From an uncultured Myxococcales bacterium (GTDB taxonomy: Bacteria; Myxococcota_A; UBA9042), in assembly GCA_903929795.1 (NCBI GenBank), contig CAIYWC010000020.1, forward strand, positions 1 to 38,060: a stretch of DNA of 38,060 nucleotides. Direction: 5' to 3'. Shown piece after piece: positions 7,454 to 16,386 of the stretch. Within the stretch, counting starts at the first letter, position 1, and the number at the start of each line of letters is the position of its first letter. Under the pieces are notes generated by a model. It was not told where the DNA came from. It did no database searches and saw only the letters and a program-made list of their open reading frames with translations. Position numbers and translations under genes: made by a program.

Positions 7454-8963
7454 CCGCTCTCCCGTCGGTCGCCGCCGGCAGCCGCTGCAGCACCATCTCC
7501 AGGGCGGAGATGCGCAAAATCCGCGGAATCACAGCGCGAAACACTTCGCAGTAGGGCGAACGGCCGTCGACGTGGCCCTCGCGGCGGTACAGCAGCAGCG
7601 GACACCCACCGGCGCAACTCGCCTTGAACGGACAGCGCGCGCACTCCGCGTTCAGCGTTTTGCGGGCAAAGGGCTGGAATTGCGTCTGCGCGCGGGCCTG
7701 GACCAGCAGGCTCTCGTGGCTGATTGGCCGCGTGCCCGCGTGGTGCAGCGCCGCCTGGCAGGGACTCACGGCGCCGGTCTCAGCGATCGCTACGTAGCTC
7801 CGCCCCGCACCGCATGCCTGCTCGATCGGCCGCCAGAGCTCCAGATCGCAGAACTTGTGCGACTGGCGAAACGACCGCACCGGCCGCCGTCCCGCCGCGT
7901 GATTCGCCACCATCCGCTGCTCAATCCGGTCGTACGCCTGCGCGATCGCCCGCTGCACGCGCGCCAGCGGCTCGCCCGCCAGGAGTGTCGGCGTCACATC
8001 CTGGTGCCGGAGCGCCTCCGCCGCGCCGCGCCGGTCGTCCAGTTCGCCCGCCCCCCACTCCAGATCGCGCACCAGGCTGTAGCGAAACGCCAGGTCGCGA
8101 TCCAGCAGCCAATCGGTCAGGTCCGCCAGACCGTCGATGTTGCTTTCACCAATGGTAATCAGCATGTACGGACGAATTCCCGCCGCCAGATACGCATCCA
8201 GCCCGGCCTCCAGCCGCGCGAACGATGGCCCGCCGCCCTTGACCGGCCGCATCGCGTCCTGCACCGCGCCGATGCCGTCGATCGACACCGAAACCGCCAC
8301 GGCATTGGCCTTGAGCCACGCGATCGCGCCGTCCGGAACGACCGTCCCGTTGGTCAGCACCGCCGCCGAGAACTGCACGCCGTGCGCCTGACAGCGGGCC
8401 GAGGCCTCAGCGAAAAAGTCCTGCATCTCGGTGAATTGCAGCATCGGCTCGCCGCCGGCAAAGCGCACGTGGATGCGATCCACCGCGCCAGATTGCGCCG
8501 TCGCCGCGATCGCGTCGAGGGTCTTTTGACTCACATGGCCCTGCATGTGGCTGGAACTCTTGTGGATATAGCAATAGGGACACGCCAAGTTGCACGCGTT
8601 CGTCAGGTGCAGCCAGGCGTTGAACACGCGCTCCGGCCGGGCCGGCGGCCGCTGGACCGCCACGCCGGGCGAGAGCAAAAAACCGTTGCGCCACAGCAGC
8701 GGCAGCTCGGCCAGCGCGCGGTCCCGCGCCCCATGCGGCAGGTCCGCCAGCACCTCCGCGACCGACCGGCCATCCGCCGCCGACCACAGCTGCCACGCCA
8801 GCGGCGAAATCACCGCCAAGGCATTGTATCCAAACGGATTATGTAGCCACGCCTGCCCACGGACGTGGCCATGCGACAGCCCCGGCGCGCGGCGAATTGG
8901 CAGCGACAGCCAGGTCGGCTGCGGCGGCAAAGCGTTGCGATTTTCAGTGGCTGGCGTGGACAC
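7437..8963 (-). CDS. Radical SAM/SPASM-domain protein with PqqD-like N-terminal region
   Basis: 508 aa. Residues 40-100 (YNALAVISPLAWQLW, DGRSVAEVL, LWRNGFLLSP) look like a PqqD/RiPP-recognition fold. The radical SAM core starts at about 115 with CNLACPYC (Cys124, 128, 131) that binds the [4Fe-4S]-SAM cluster; GGEP and SIDG motifs follow. The C-terminus is a SPASM domain for auxiliary clusters: ACGAG, VSPCQAA, then CARCPFKASCAGGCP and SPYCEVFR. This architecture is found in peptide and protein maturases such as sulfatase maturases and RiPP enzymes. The GTG start at 8963 has only a weak ribosome binding site. No precursor peptide or sulfatase is seen nearby, so the substrate is unknown. Confidence 0.88.
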   Translation of the reverse strand: MSTPATENRNALPPQPTWLSLPIRRAPGLSHGHVRGQAWLHNPFGYNALAVISPLAWQLWSAADGRSVAEVLADLPHGARDRALAELPLLWRNGFLLSPGVAVQRPPARPERVFNAWLHLTNACNLACPYCYIHKSSSHMQGHVSQKTLDAIAATAQSGAVDRIHVRFAGGEPMLQFTEMQDFFAEASARCQAHGVQFSAAVLTNGTVVPDGAIAWLKANAVAVSVSIDGIGAVQDAMRPVKGGGPSFARLEAGLDAYLAAGIRPYMLITIGESNIDGLADLTDWLLDRDLAFRYSLVRDLEWGAGELDDRRGAAEALRHQDVTPTLLAGEPLARVQRAIAQAYDRIEQRMVANHAAGRRPVRSFRQSHKFCDLELWRPIEQACGAGRSYVAIAETGAVSPCQAALHHAGTRPISHESLLVQARAQTQFQPFARKTLNAECARCPFKASCAGGCPLLLYRREGHVDGRSPYCEVFRAVIPRILRISALEMVLQRLPAATDGRADVQLV

Positions 8964-9020
8964 TGGCGTTCAACTCTGGGTATGCTCGCGCAGCCCAAAC
9001 AGCGGCGGCACGAGGTCGAG

Positions 9021-9713
9021 ATGGCACTGTATCAATGGCAAGCGTTGGACTCCACAGGCAACGTGCAGATGCTCACGTATTCGTTTGGCGCGGGCGAGGC
9101 GAATACGCTCGCGGTGCGGCTGGGCGATGGCAGCTTTCTGGTTGTGAGTCCGGCGTCCAAGGCGCCCGAGGAGGCCTTGGATGCGCTGGCAAAACTGGGT
9201 GCGGTGACTGCACTTTTGGCGCCCAACGCCTTTCACCACATGGGCCAGGCGCAGTGGCGCAAGCACTTTCCGCACGCGGTCAGCTACGCGCCGGAGGACG
9301 CCATCAAGCGCGTGTCCAAGCAGAGCGGCCTGGACTATCTGCCGGTGAGCGCGCTGCAGCCCAAGCTGGGCGGCCACGTCCACGTCATCGCGCCAAACGG
9401 TTTGAAATCCACGGACTTGTTGGTGCATGCGTCCACGCCGGACGGCGCGATCTGGTTTGGCGGAGACCTGATCTCGAACATGGCCCCGGGCGAAGGTGGG
9501 CTGCTGTTTCGCGCGATCTCGCGGCTCGCCGGCGGCGGTCCGGGCTACCGGTTCAACCCGCTGCCGTCGCTGCTGTACCTCAAGGACAAGAAGGCCTGGA
9601 AGGCCGACGTGCGCGAACGCATGGGCCGCGAGCGGCTGCTGGCGGTCGTGCCGGCGCACGGCCACGCGGCAACCGGCGAAACGGTGGCGCGGACCCACGA
9701 GATCCTGGCATAG
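9021..9713 (+). CDS. DUF4336-like protein (metallo-beta-lactamase-like fold)
   Basis: 230 aa. The sequence runs AGEANTLAVRLGDGSFLVVSP, LGAVTALLAPNAFHHMGQAQW, FPHAVSYAPEDAIKRV and IWFGGDLISN. This matches what I know of DUF4336, a family related to metallo-beta-lactamase hydrolases in which the usual HxHxDH motif is degenerate; the HH pair in NAFHHMG is the best metal-ligand candidate. Start ATG 9021 was chosen for GAGGT 5 nt upstream; ATG 8982 lacks such a site. It is divergent from the radical SAM gene with 57 nt between starts. Catalytic activity is uncertain. Confidence 0.65.
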   Translation: MALYQWQALDSTGNVQMLTYSFGAGEANTLAVRLGDGSFLVVSPASKAPEEALDALAKLGAVTALLAPNAFHHMGQAQWRKHFPHAVSYAPEDAIKRVSKQSGLDYLPVSALQPKLGGHVHVIAPNGLKSTDLLVHASTPDGAIWFGGDLISNMAPGEGGLLFRAISRLAGGGPGYRFNPLPSLLYLKDKKAWKADVRERMGRERLLAVVPAHGHAATGETVARTHEILA

Positions 9714-9742
9714 ACCGGTTCGCAGCGCCCGCTTCTTTCGCA

Positions 9743-9771
9743 TTGACCGGGCCCTGCGGTCGCGGGACACT
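9743..9771 (+). promoter_or_regulatory. Weak candidate promoter for the diguanylate cyclase gene
   Basis: TTGACC (9743-9748) is followed after 17 nt by GACACT (9766-9771). The -35 matches 5 of 6 consensus bases, the -10 only 3 of 6. The inverted repeat GACCG-N7-CGGTC sits in the spacer and could be an operator. Tentative. Confidence 0.25.
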
Positions 9772-9816
9772 GGCGTCCACGCTGTGTTGCCGCCGCGGCC
9801 TATTTGGGGAGCCAGC

Positions 9817-10806
9817 ATGCCGACGTCCCCGCCGCATCGCCTTTCGCCGCCGGATCCGGTGCCGATCCTGCTGCGGCTCGTCGCGACCGTGCACGAGGAC
9901 GCCGAGCTCGACGTGACGCTGCAGCGGCTGTGCAAGGCGGTCGCGGAGCTGCTCGGCGTGCGGAGCGTCAGCGCGCGGGTGCTGGACGAGACGCGGACGC
10001 GACTGCTCGTGGCGGCGCGCTCCGGGCAGCCGACGCACACGCTGCCGGACGTCGAGTTCACCGTCGGCGAAGGGCTCGTTGGCTGGGTGGTGGCCGAGCG
10101 CCAGGCGCTGCGGCTCGCGCACGCGGAGGCGGACCCGCGGTTCGTCATCAAGCCGGGGCAGCCGCCGACCTTCGGCTCGTTTCTGGGCGTGCCACTGCTC
10201 GACGACCAGGGCTGCATCGGCGTGATTTCGACCCTGACGCCCGCGGAGCCGCCGTTCACCGAGCAGGACCAGGAGCGCGTGGAGCTGGCGGTGCGCATGT
10301 CCGAGCGCAGCCTGCAACTGGGGCGGCTGCGGCGCTTGGCGACTTTCGATCCGCTGACGTCGGCCTACAACCGGCGCGCGCTCGAGCAGTTTGTGCCGAC
10401 CCATGACGACGGCGTACCGCTATCGGCGGCGATGCTCGATCTGGACCACTTCAAGCAAATCAATGACCGCCATGGCCATCCGGTAGGCGATCTGGTGCTG
10501 CGGCGTCTGGTGGAGGCGCTGCACGGCCTGCTGCGCCACGAGGATCGCGTGCTGCGCATGGGCGGCGAGGAATTCCTGGTGCTGCTGCCCGGTGCGACGC
10601 TGGCCGCGGCTGCGAGCGTGACCGAGCGCGCGCGGCAGCGGATCGCCGCGGGCGAGTTTGTCCCCGGCGTGCGCGTGACCGTGTCTGCCGGCGTGACGGA
10701 GCGCCATCCGGGTGAGCCGCGCGATGCGTTCGTCGCCCGGGCCGACCGCGCGTGCTACCGCGCCAAGTCCTCGGGCCGCAACGTGATGGTTGTCGACCCC
10801 GGCTAG
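9817..10806 (+). CDS. GAF-GGDEF diguanylate cyclase
   Basis: 329 aa. Makes the second messenger c-di-GMP from two GTP. The N-terminal GAF sensor domain spans about 15-165 (FTVGEGLVGWVVAERQ, FGSFLGVPLLDDQG). The GGDEF domain spans about 173-327 and starts DPLTSAYNRRALE. The active site is GGEEF at 249-253 with the metal-binding DLDHFKQIND at 208-217. An allosteric product-inhibition I-site RxxD (RHED, 240-243) lies exactly five residues before GGEEF, so feedback inhibition by c-di-GMP is expected. There is no signal peptide or membrane segment, so it is cytosolic. The ATG at 9817 is preceded by GGGGAG. The GAF ligand is unknown. Confidence 0.93.
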   Translation: MPTSPPHRLSPPDPVPILLRLVATVHEDAELDVTLQRLCKAVAELLGVRSVSARVLDETRTRLLVAARSGQPTHTLPDVEFTVGEGLVGWVVAERQALRLAHAEADPRFVIKPGQPPTFGSFLGVPLLDDQGCIGVISTLTPAEPPFTEQDQERVELAVRMSERSLQLGRLRRLATFDPLTSAYNRRALEQFVPTHDDGVPLSAAMLDLDHFKQINDRHGHPVGDLVLRRLVEALHGLLRHEDRVLRMGGEEFLVLLPGATLAAAASVTERARQRIAAGEFVPGVRVTVSAGVTERHPGEPRDAFVARADRACYRAKSSGRNVMVVDPG

Positions 10807-10953
10807 CCATCCCGACCCACAGCGAACCTCAAGCTCGCATTTGCAGACCCGCTGCATGTCGGAACTGACGCCTGATCGCGCACTTCGGCACGCTTTCCGG
10901 ACACGAACCGAACGTGGCACACTCGCCGCGGCGCAACGCCGATGGAGACCGTC

Positions 10954-12015
10954 ATGTCGCAGCTTTTTGCCCCAATCCAGCTGCGCAGCTTGACGGCGCG
11001 CAACCGGATTTTCGTCTCGCCGATGTGCATGTACGCGGCGGTGGTCGGGCACGTGAATGACTGGCACCTCGTGCATCTGGGCGGGCTGGCGGTGGGCGGC
11101 GCGGGGCTGGTCATGGCCGAGGCGACCGCCGTGCTGCCGCAAGGCCGGATTAGCCCAGGCGACGCGGGGCTGTGGTCGGACGCTCACGTGGCGGAATGGC
11201 AGCGCGTGACGCGGTTTGTCCGGCAGCACGGCGCGATTGCGGCGGTGCAGCTGGCGCACGCGGGGCGCAAGGCGTCGACGGCGGCGCCGTGGCAGGGTGG
11301 CAAGCCGGTGCCCACCGCGGACGGTGGCTGGCAGACCGTGGCGCCGTCGCCGGTGGCGTTTGGCGGCTATCCGGCGCCGCGGGCGCTGACGCTGGCGGAG
11401 ATCGACGGCGTGGTCGACGCCTTTGCCGCTGCCGCCGGACGCGCGCACGCGGCGGGCTTTCAGTGCGTCGAAATTCATGCTGCGCACGGCTACCTGCTGC
11501 ACCAATTCCTGTCGCCGCTCGCCAACTTCCGCACGGATGCGTACGGCGGGTCGCAGGAGAATCGCTTTCGCCTGCCGCTGCGCGTTGCCCAAGCCGTGCG
11601 TGCGGCATTTCCCGCAGAACTTCCGGTATTTGTGCGGATTTCAGCGACCGATTGGCAAGATGGCGGCTGGGATCTGGACGGCTCGATCGCACTGTGCCGG
11701 CAGCTGCGCGCGCTGGGCGTTGACCTCATCGACGTCTCCAGCGGCGCGCTCGTGCACGACGCGAAGATCCCGGCAGGTCCGGGTTTTCAGGTGCCTTTTG
11801 CCGCGGCCATCCGTGCGCAGGCCGACATCGCGACGGGTGCCGTCGGCCTGATCACGGCGCCGGCCCAGGCGGAGCAGATCCTCGCGACAGGCCAGGCGGA
11901 CGTCGTCTTCCTCGCCCGCGAGCTGTTGCGCGACCCGCATTGGCCGTTGCGCGCCGCGCGCGTGCTGGGCGATGACGTGGCGTGGCCGAATCCGTACGCG
12001 CGGGCGAAGATCTAG
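10954..12015 (+). CDS. NADH:flavin oxidoreductase / Old Yellow Enzyme, YqjM (NamA) type
   Basis: 353 aa TIM-barrel FMN enzyme that reduces electron-poor C=C bonds using NAD(P)H. Diagnostic residues of the thermophilic-like YqjM class are present: SPMCMYA with Cys25 and Tyr27, QLAHAGRKAS at 99-108, and His175/His178 in EIHAAHGYLLHQFLSP, which bind the substrate carbonyl. The FMN phosphate region GLITAPAQAEQIL and VFLARELLRDPHWP close the barrel. The start at 10954 was chosen for GGAG 6 nt upstream; ATG at 10942 would add four residues. It appears to be a single-gene unit, convergent with the helicase gene. The physiological substrate cannot be told. Confidence 0.93.
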   Translation: MSQLFAPIQLRSLTARNRIFVSPMCMYAAVVGHVNDWHLVHLGGLAVGGAGLVMAEATAVLPQGRISPGDAGLWSDAHVAEWQRVTRFVRQHGAIAAVQLAHAGRKASTAAPWQGGKPVPTADGGWQTVAPSPVAFGGYPAPRALTLAEIDGVVDAFAAAAGRAHAAGFQCVEIHAAHGYLLHQFLSPLANFRTDAYGGSQENRFRLPLRVAQAVRAAFPAELPVFVRISATDWQDGGWDLDGSIALCRQLRALGVDLIDVSSGALVHDAKIPAGPGFQVPFAAAIRAQADIATGAVGLITAPAQAEQILATGQADVVFLARELLRDPHWPLRAARVLGDDVAWPNPYARAKI

Positions 12016-12059
12016 CCCGCGCCCAGACGGGCGGCCTCGGACCGCAGGTCGGCAAAACA

Positions 12060-12075
12060 GCGGACAGAAGTCCGC
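12060..12075. terminator. Hairpin in the convergent gap, possible terminator
   Basis: Perfect 6-bp stem GCGGAC-AGAA-GTCCGC. On the minus strand it is followed two bases later by TTTT; on the plus strand no T-run follows. It sits between the converging oxidoreductase and helicase genes. Confidence 0.3.
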
Positions 12076-12191
12076 CACGCGCGCCCTGAGCCGTCCGGAT
12101 TCCGCCGCCGTAGCTCCTTGCGAGCGCACGGGCAGACGTGAGCGTTCCGAAATCCGCTCGCAAATCCACACAAGATCCCGCGGGATCAACG

Positions 12192-12210
12192 AAAAAGGCC
12201 GAAACTGGCC
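12192..12210 (-). terminator. Candidate intrinsic terminator of the helicase gene
   Basis: Directly after the helicase TAA the minus strand reads GGCC-AGTTTC-GGCC followed by TTTTT. The stem is only 4 bp but all G-C. Position and T-run support it; stem length argues for weak activity. The 14-bp palindrome GATCCCGCGGGATC at 12174-12187 lies just downstream. Confidence 0.4.
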
Positions 12211-12211
12211 G

Positions 12212-14113
12212 TTAGTCGCCCAGCACTTCCGCCGCGGGACGCGGATTCAGGTACCGCCCGCAGACGAGCACGCCGCGCAGGCATTCCGCCATGTGCTGCG
12301 CCGCCTCAGCGGGCACTTCGACGCGGCTGTAGTTTTCCAGGATGTCGATTGTCCCCAGCAACCGCGACGGCAGCTTGGCCTGCGTTTGCAGGCACGCCAC
12401 AATCATCGCCGGCGTCACGCCATTGCGACGGCCGACGCCCAGCGACATCACGACCATCTTGCGCCGCGGTGCGTGCGCCCCGCGCGGCTCGTCGGTGGGC
12501 GGCAGGCCCCGCGGCATCGGCGGGGCCGTGGGTTCCGGCGGCGCTTCGCGTGGCGCCAACGGCGGCCGCACCGGCTTGTCTGCGCGCGGCGGCCGCTCGG
12601 CGTTCATCGGCCGCTCGACCAGCGCCACGCGCTCCGGGCGCGGCGCCAGCTCCCCGCGCGGCTGCGGCATATCGCTGTGCTTTTCCTGACGCTTGGACTC
12701 GCGGGTCTCGCGCGGCGCCACCTGCTTGGGATGCGGCCGCAGCGGCAGCCCGCCTTCCGGATGCGGGTGGCTGGGCTCGGTGCCGAGCATCACCGTCTCT
12801 GGCGTCAGGCTGCGCGGCGCAGCCATCTGCACCAGCGTCGCGGCGATCGTCTCGATCGGCAGCTCCTCGGTCACGCAGCGCTCCACCAGCCGCCGCCATG
12901 GCGTCAGGTCCACCTGCTTGGCGCGATCGCGCACTTCGGTCACGAACCGCTCCAGCCGCGACCACTCCACTTCCGCCGGCGTCGGAATCGCCTGGTATTT
13001 CAGGGCCTGACCGATAAACCGCTCCAGGCTCCGCAGCTTGCGTTCGTCGCGCTGGCCCAGCACCAGAATCGACGTGCCCGTCCGGCCCGCGCGACCCGTC
13101 CGGCCAATGCGGTGCACGTACGTCTCCAGGTGCCCGGGAAGTTCAATGGTTACAACCAGATCCAAGCTTGGCACGTCAAGGCCGCGCGCCGCCACGTCGG
13201 TCGCGATCACCACTTTCAGCCGGCCTTCGCGCAGCCGCCGCAGCACCATCTCGCGGGCTGGCTGGGCCAGATCGCCGTGCAGCGCCTCGCAGGGCACACC
13301 GCGCCGCTGCAGCTCGTCGGTCAGCTGATCGCAGCCTGCGCGCGTGCGGGCAAAAACCAGAGCCGATTCAAAAGGTTCCACTTCCAGCAGGCGCGCGACG
13401 GCTTCCGCCCGCTCGTCGGTGTTGCACACCGCGTACCGCTGCTCCACCGTCGACGCCGTCCGCGCCACCGACTGCACGTCGATCAGCACCGGCGCTTTCT
13501 GGTAACTGTCTGCAATCGCCCGAATTTCTTGGGAAATCGTCGCGGAAAACAGCGCCGTCTGCCGCTCCTTGGGCGCGTGGCTGAGAATCTGCGTCACATC
13601 GTCGACAAAGCCCATCTTGAGCATCTCGTCGGCTTCATCCAGCACGATCAGCTTCAAGCCTGACAAATCGACCGAGCCCCGGTTCAGGTGGTCGATCAGC
13701 CGGCCCGGCGTCGCCGCGAGCACGCGCACGCCTGCGTGCAGCGCGCGGAATTGGCGGACCATGCTATCGCCGCCGTAGATCGCCAGGATCCCCGGATCCG
13801 CAGTGTTTTTCACAAGATCCGCCAGCGCTGCCGTGACCTGCACGGCCAGTTCGCGGGTCGGGGAGAGCACCAGCGCCTGCACGCGGCGGTCGTTCGGGTC
13901 GAGCATCTGCAGCAGTGGCAGGCCATACGCCGCGGTCTTGCCCGTGCCGGTCTGGGCGCGGCCCAGCACGTCGCGGCCGGCCAGCATCTCCGGAATTGCG
14001 CGGGTCTGGATTTCCGTCGGCTGGGTGATATCCAGCGCGGCAAGGGCGGCGCACAACTGCGGGCTGACGCCCAGCTCAGCAAAGGCGGACGCGGGCGTTT
14101 CTGGCGTGGTCAC
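12212..14113 (-). CDS. DEAD-box ATP-dependent RNA helicase with DbpA-type C-terminal domain
   Basis: 633 aa. Helicase core about 8-370: Q motif region (ITQPTEIQTRAIP), Walker A AQTGTGKT at 53-60, PTRELA, TPGRLIDH, DEAD at 159-162, SAT at 190-192, HGDLAQ, ATDVAARGLDVP and HRIGRTGRAGRTG. A linker of about 90 residues rich in Pro, Arg and Glu (about 455-545) is probably disordered. The C-terminus (about 546-620: KMVVMSLGVGRRNGVTPAMIV, IDILENYSRVEVPAEAA) matches the DbpA RNA-binding domain, which targets 23S rRNA in DbpA and also occurs in CsdA. Roles in ribosome assembly or cold adaptation are likely. The start is GTG at 14113 with GGAG about 6 nt upstream. Confidence 0.92.
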   Translation of the reverse strand: MTTPETPASAFAELGVSPQLCAALAALDITQPTEIQTRAIPEMLAGRDVLGRAQTGTGKTAAYGLPLLQMLDPNDRRVQALVLSPTRELAVQVTAALADLVKNTADPGILAIYGGDSMVRQFRALHAGVRVLAATPGRLIDHLNRGSVDLSGLKLIVLDEADEMLKMGFVDDVTQILSHAPKERQTALFSATISQEIRAIADSYQKAPVLIDVQSVARTASTVEQRYAVCNTDERAEAVARLLEVEPFESALVFARTRAGCDQLTDELQRRGVPCEALHGDLAQPAREMVLRRLREGRLKVVIATDVAARGLDVPSLDLVVTIELPGHLETYVHRIGRTGRAGRTGTSILVLGQRDERKLRSLERFIGQALKYQAIPTPAEVEWSRLERFVTEVRDRAKQVDLTPWRRLVERCVTEELPIETIAATLVQMAAPRSLTPETVMLGTEPSHPHPEGGLPLRPHPKQVAPRETRESKRQEKHSDMPQPRGELAPRPERVALVERPMNAERPPRADKPVRPPLAPREAPPEPTAPPMPRGLPPTDEPRGAHAPRRKMVVMSLGVGRRNGVTPAMIVACLQTQAKLPSRLLGTIDILENYSRVEVPAEAAQHMAECLRGVLVCGRYLNPRPAAEVLGD

Positions 14114-14250
14114 GGGGGAACTCCTGGGCAGCCGGACGTGGCGGGGATGCCGACCGGGGCGCGGGAGTGTACGACGGGCGGTGAGAATTTGCCATGTATT
14201 TCGCTGGCACGCGCGGCCGGCGGCGCAGGACGACGCGCCCGGGCATCCCG

Positions 14251-15480
14251 CTAGTCGCCGCCGCAGTCAAACGAGCAGTCGCTGCTGCAGTCGCTCGAGC
14301 AATCCCAGGAGCAGTCGCTGCTGCAGTCCGCGGAGCAGTCGCTCGACCCGGAGTCCGCGCCCGCGCAGTCAAAGCCGCCCGAGCTGCCGCCCGCGCAGTC
14401 GAACGTGCCGTTGCCGCCGCCGGTGCCCCAGCTGCTGTCGCCGGCGTCGTAGCTGGCCATCTGGCTGTCGTCCCAGTGCGCGGCTTCAAAGTCCAAGTTC
14501 GCCGTGTCGTGGACGTTGCCAAGCCGGTCCGAATAGCTGAGCGCGTCGCTGGCATTGCCGTACGCCTGGCCGTTGTAGTTGATGACCGTGACCGGCGCGC
14601 CGTAGCTGCTCCATTGGCTGCCCAGCCAGCCCGGGCCGTAGCCCCAGCTGCGGTGCGGGCTGATGAGCGCGTCCAGGATCATCAGGTTGACAAAAGTGTC
14701 CATGGGATCGCGGTAGTACGTGCACCACGGGTCGTAGTACGGGCCGTAGCCGCCGCGTCCGGGGTAGTTCGGCGCGCCGAGCAGGTCTGCGTCGCGCTGT
14801 TCGCCGCCGCTCTGGCCCAGCGCGCGCACGTCCTGGCCCGACGGTCGCACGACCTGCGCGTCCGCCGGATCGACTTCCACGCGCCCCGACGCGAACACGC
14901 GCTGCAAGCCCGCGCCGATCTTGTTCATCAAATTGTTCAAGGCGTTGCGATACGTCGGCACCAGCTGCGCGTTGCCCAGGGCGCGGCCGATGCGCTCCTT
15001 GGCGTCCTCCAGCGACTCGTCCTCCTTGGGCCGCAGCTCCTGGATGCGCGCCCCGACCGAAACCGTCGCCGTCGGCTCGGTCTTCTTGGCCTTCGCGCGG
15101 ACGGTAATCTCGATGAGCGCATGCAGCCCGTCGGCCTCGTGCTCAAATACAGCGCGCAGCACCTGAAAACCGCGGATGAAGCGCGGCGCGTTTTCGCGCG
15201 CAGCTTTCACCAGCAAATCTGCGTCGTTGTCGATATCGTCGAGGTCCTGGTAGATCACGTCCTGGTCGATCACCAGCGTCACGGCGTTCTTGATCTTCGC
15301 CAGCCCCAGCGCCTGCTGGATCTGCTCCGTCAGCGCCAGCACGTCCTGGGTCAGCTGGATCTCGCCGGTGCGCAGATCGGCCTCGCCGCCGAAAAAGCTG
15401 CCGACTTTGTCCCAAAAGGTCGGCTTGCGAAACACGTCCTCGCCGGGCAGGAAGATCCGCGCTTGGGCAGTCAGATGCAT
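14251..15480 (-). CDS. Protein of unknown function ending in an Asp-Cys repeat tail
   Basis: 409 aa; not recognised. No signal peptide or clear membrane segment. Residues 1-190 look folded, with alternating charged helical stretches (TLVIDQDVIYQDLDDIDND, EDAKERIGRAL). The middle (about 225-330) is rich in Tyr, Gly and Trp. The last 50 residues hold nine Cys, each directly preceded by Asp (FDC, SDC, ADC, WDC), the last seven spaced every four residues as x-D-C-S. Such a tail could bind metals or form crosslinks; that is inference. It is third in an operon, 24 nt after the TPM-like gene, with GGAGG 6 nt before the ATG. TPM proteins often have a low-complexity tail of their own, so this may be the tail-bearing partner. 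Confidence 0.8.
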   Translation of the reverse strand: MHLTAQARIFLPGEDVFRKPTFWDKVGSFFGGEADLRTGEIQLTQDVLALTEQIQQALGLAKIKNAVTLVIDQDVIYQDLDDIDNDADLLVKAARENAPRFIRGFQVLRAVFEHEADGLHALIEITVRAKAKKTEPTATVSVGARIQELRPKEDESLEDAKERIGRALGNAQLVPTYRNALNNLMNKIGAGLQRVFASGRVEVDPADAQVVRPSGQDVRALGQSGGEQRDADLLGAPNYPGRGGYGPYYDPWCTYYRDPMDTFVNLMILDALISPHRSWGYGPGWLGSQWSSYGAPVTVINYNGQAYGNASDALSYSDRLGNVHDTANLDFEAAHWDDSQMASYDAGDSSWGTGGGNGTFDCAGGSSGGFDCAGADSGSSDCSADCSSDCSWDCSSDCSSDCSFDCGGD

Positions 15481-15504
15481 GAAATACCTCCGGAAAATCT
15501 CGAA

Positions 15505-16368
15505 TTAATGCAGGCTGCGGCGCGCCTGATCAAAGCTCAGCCGCACGCGGTTGGCTTCCTCGGACAGCGCCTGCGCGCGCGCGATCCCTTCGCGCGACGG
15601 CGCCTGACCCTTCAAGTCGTCGAGCTTTTTTTGCACCGCGCCGGCCTGGTCCATCAGCGTCGAAAAATTCGGGTGCGCCTCCAGGCCGTCCAGGTTCATG
15701 TACACCGCGGTGAGGATCTGCGTCGGGCCTTCCAGCGCTGGCGCCCACTCCTCGGCCAGCGCGGCATCGCGCTTTTTGCGCCGCCACAGCACGATGCCGA
15801 CGATCGCGGCCACGACAATCCCCAAAAAAATCAGACCGCCATGCCCGCTGCTCGGCACTTTTTGGAGCGGCGTCGGCTGGCCGGTCGTCGCCAACGTCGT
15901 CGGTCGGGCTGCCGTCGGCTTGGCGCTCGCCAGCGCGTTGGCCGTGTCGCTGGCGATCGCCTTCATGCGATCCAGCGGCTTACCGCCCGCCAGGCCTTCC
16001 CGGTTCAGGATATCCTGTTTTTGCTGCGCGCTCAGGCTGCCGCACTGCAGCGACCAGCCCGGGCCGTTGGACGCCACGACGACGTCATGACCGGTGAGCC
16101 CCAAGTCCGTGTACAAGGCATCGTAATCAGAAGGTTTTGTCTTGTTGTCGATGACGAAATAGACCTTGCCACCGGTCTTTTGCGCCGTCGCCGCCGCCGT
16201 CGCTTCCAGGTCCTTTTTGGTCGCGTCGTCGATCGTCCCCGGCGCACGGACCACGAACGACTGGCCGGCATTCTTCAGCAATTCGCGCACTTGCGGCGGA
16301 TACGCCTGCGCAAGCGCCGGCAGCAGCAGCGTCAGCAGCGCGAGGCGGGAAAACAGGCGATGCGGCAT
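15505..16368 (-). CDS. Secreted membrane-anchored TPM-domain-like protein
   Basis: 287 aa. Signal peptide of about 22 residues ends ALAQA-YPPQ. Residues 23-135 resemble a TPM domain (YgcG/Psb32 type): DDATKKDLEATAAATAQKTGGKVYFVID, then DYDALYTDLGLTGHDVVVASNGPGWSLQCGSLS. The domain's usual function is poorly defined; acid phosphatase activity and photosystem repair have been reported for plant and cyanobacterial members. A Pro/Thr-rich linker leads to one membrane helix at about 178-195 followed by RRKKR, so the N-terminal domain should be outside and the C-terminal 90 residues, predicted helical, in the cytoplasm. It has GGGAGG before the ATG, lies 18 nt after the metalloprotease gene and 24 nt before the Asp-Cys repeat gene. 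Confidence 0.75.
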   Translation of the reverse strand: MPHRLFSRLALLTLLLPALAQAYPPQVRELLKNAGQSFVVRAPGTIDDATKKDLEATAAATAQKTGGKVYFVIDNKTKPSDYDALYTDLGLTGHDVVVASNGPGWSLQCGSLSAQQKQDILNREGLAGGKPLDRMKAIASDTANALASAKPTAARPTTLATTGQPTPLQKVPSSGHGGLIFLGIVVAAIVGIVLWRRKKRDAALAEEWAPALEGPTQILTAVYMNLDGLEAHPNFSTLMDQAGAVQKKLDDLKGQAPSREGIARAQALSEEANRVRLSFDQARRSLH

Positions 16369-16386
16369 GGGGACCTCCCGGGTCAG

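Noticed and set aside
12174..12187. Perfect 14-bp palindrome GATCCCGCGGGATC
   Set aside because: No spacer for a hairpin loop, no T-run, and between convergent genes; no role can be argued beyond a chance GC-rich palindrome.
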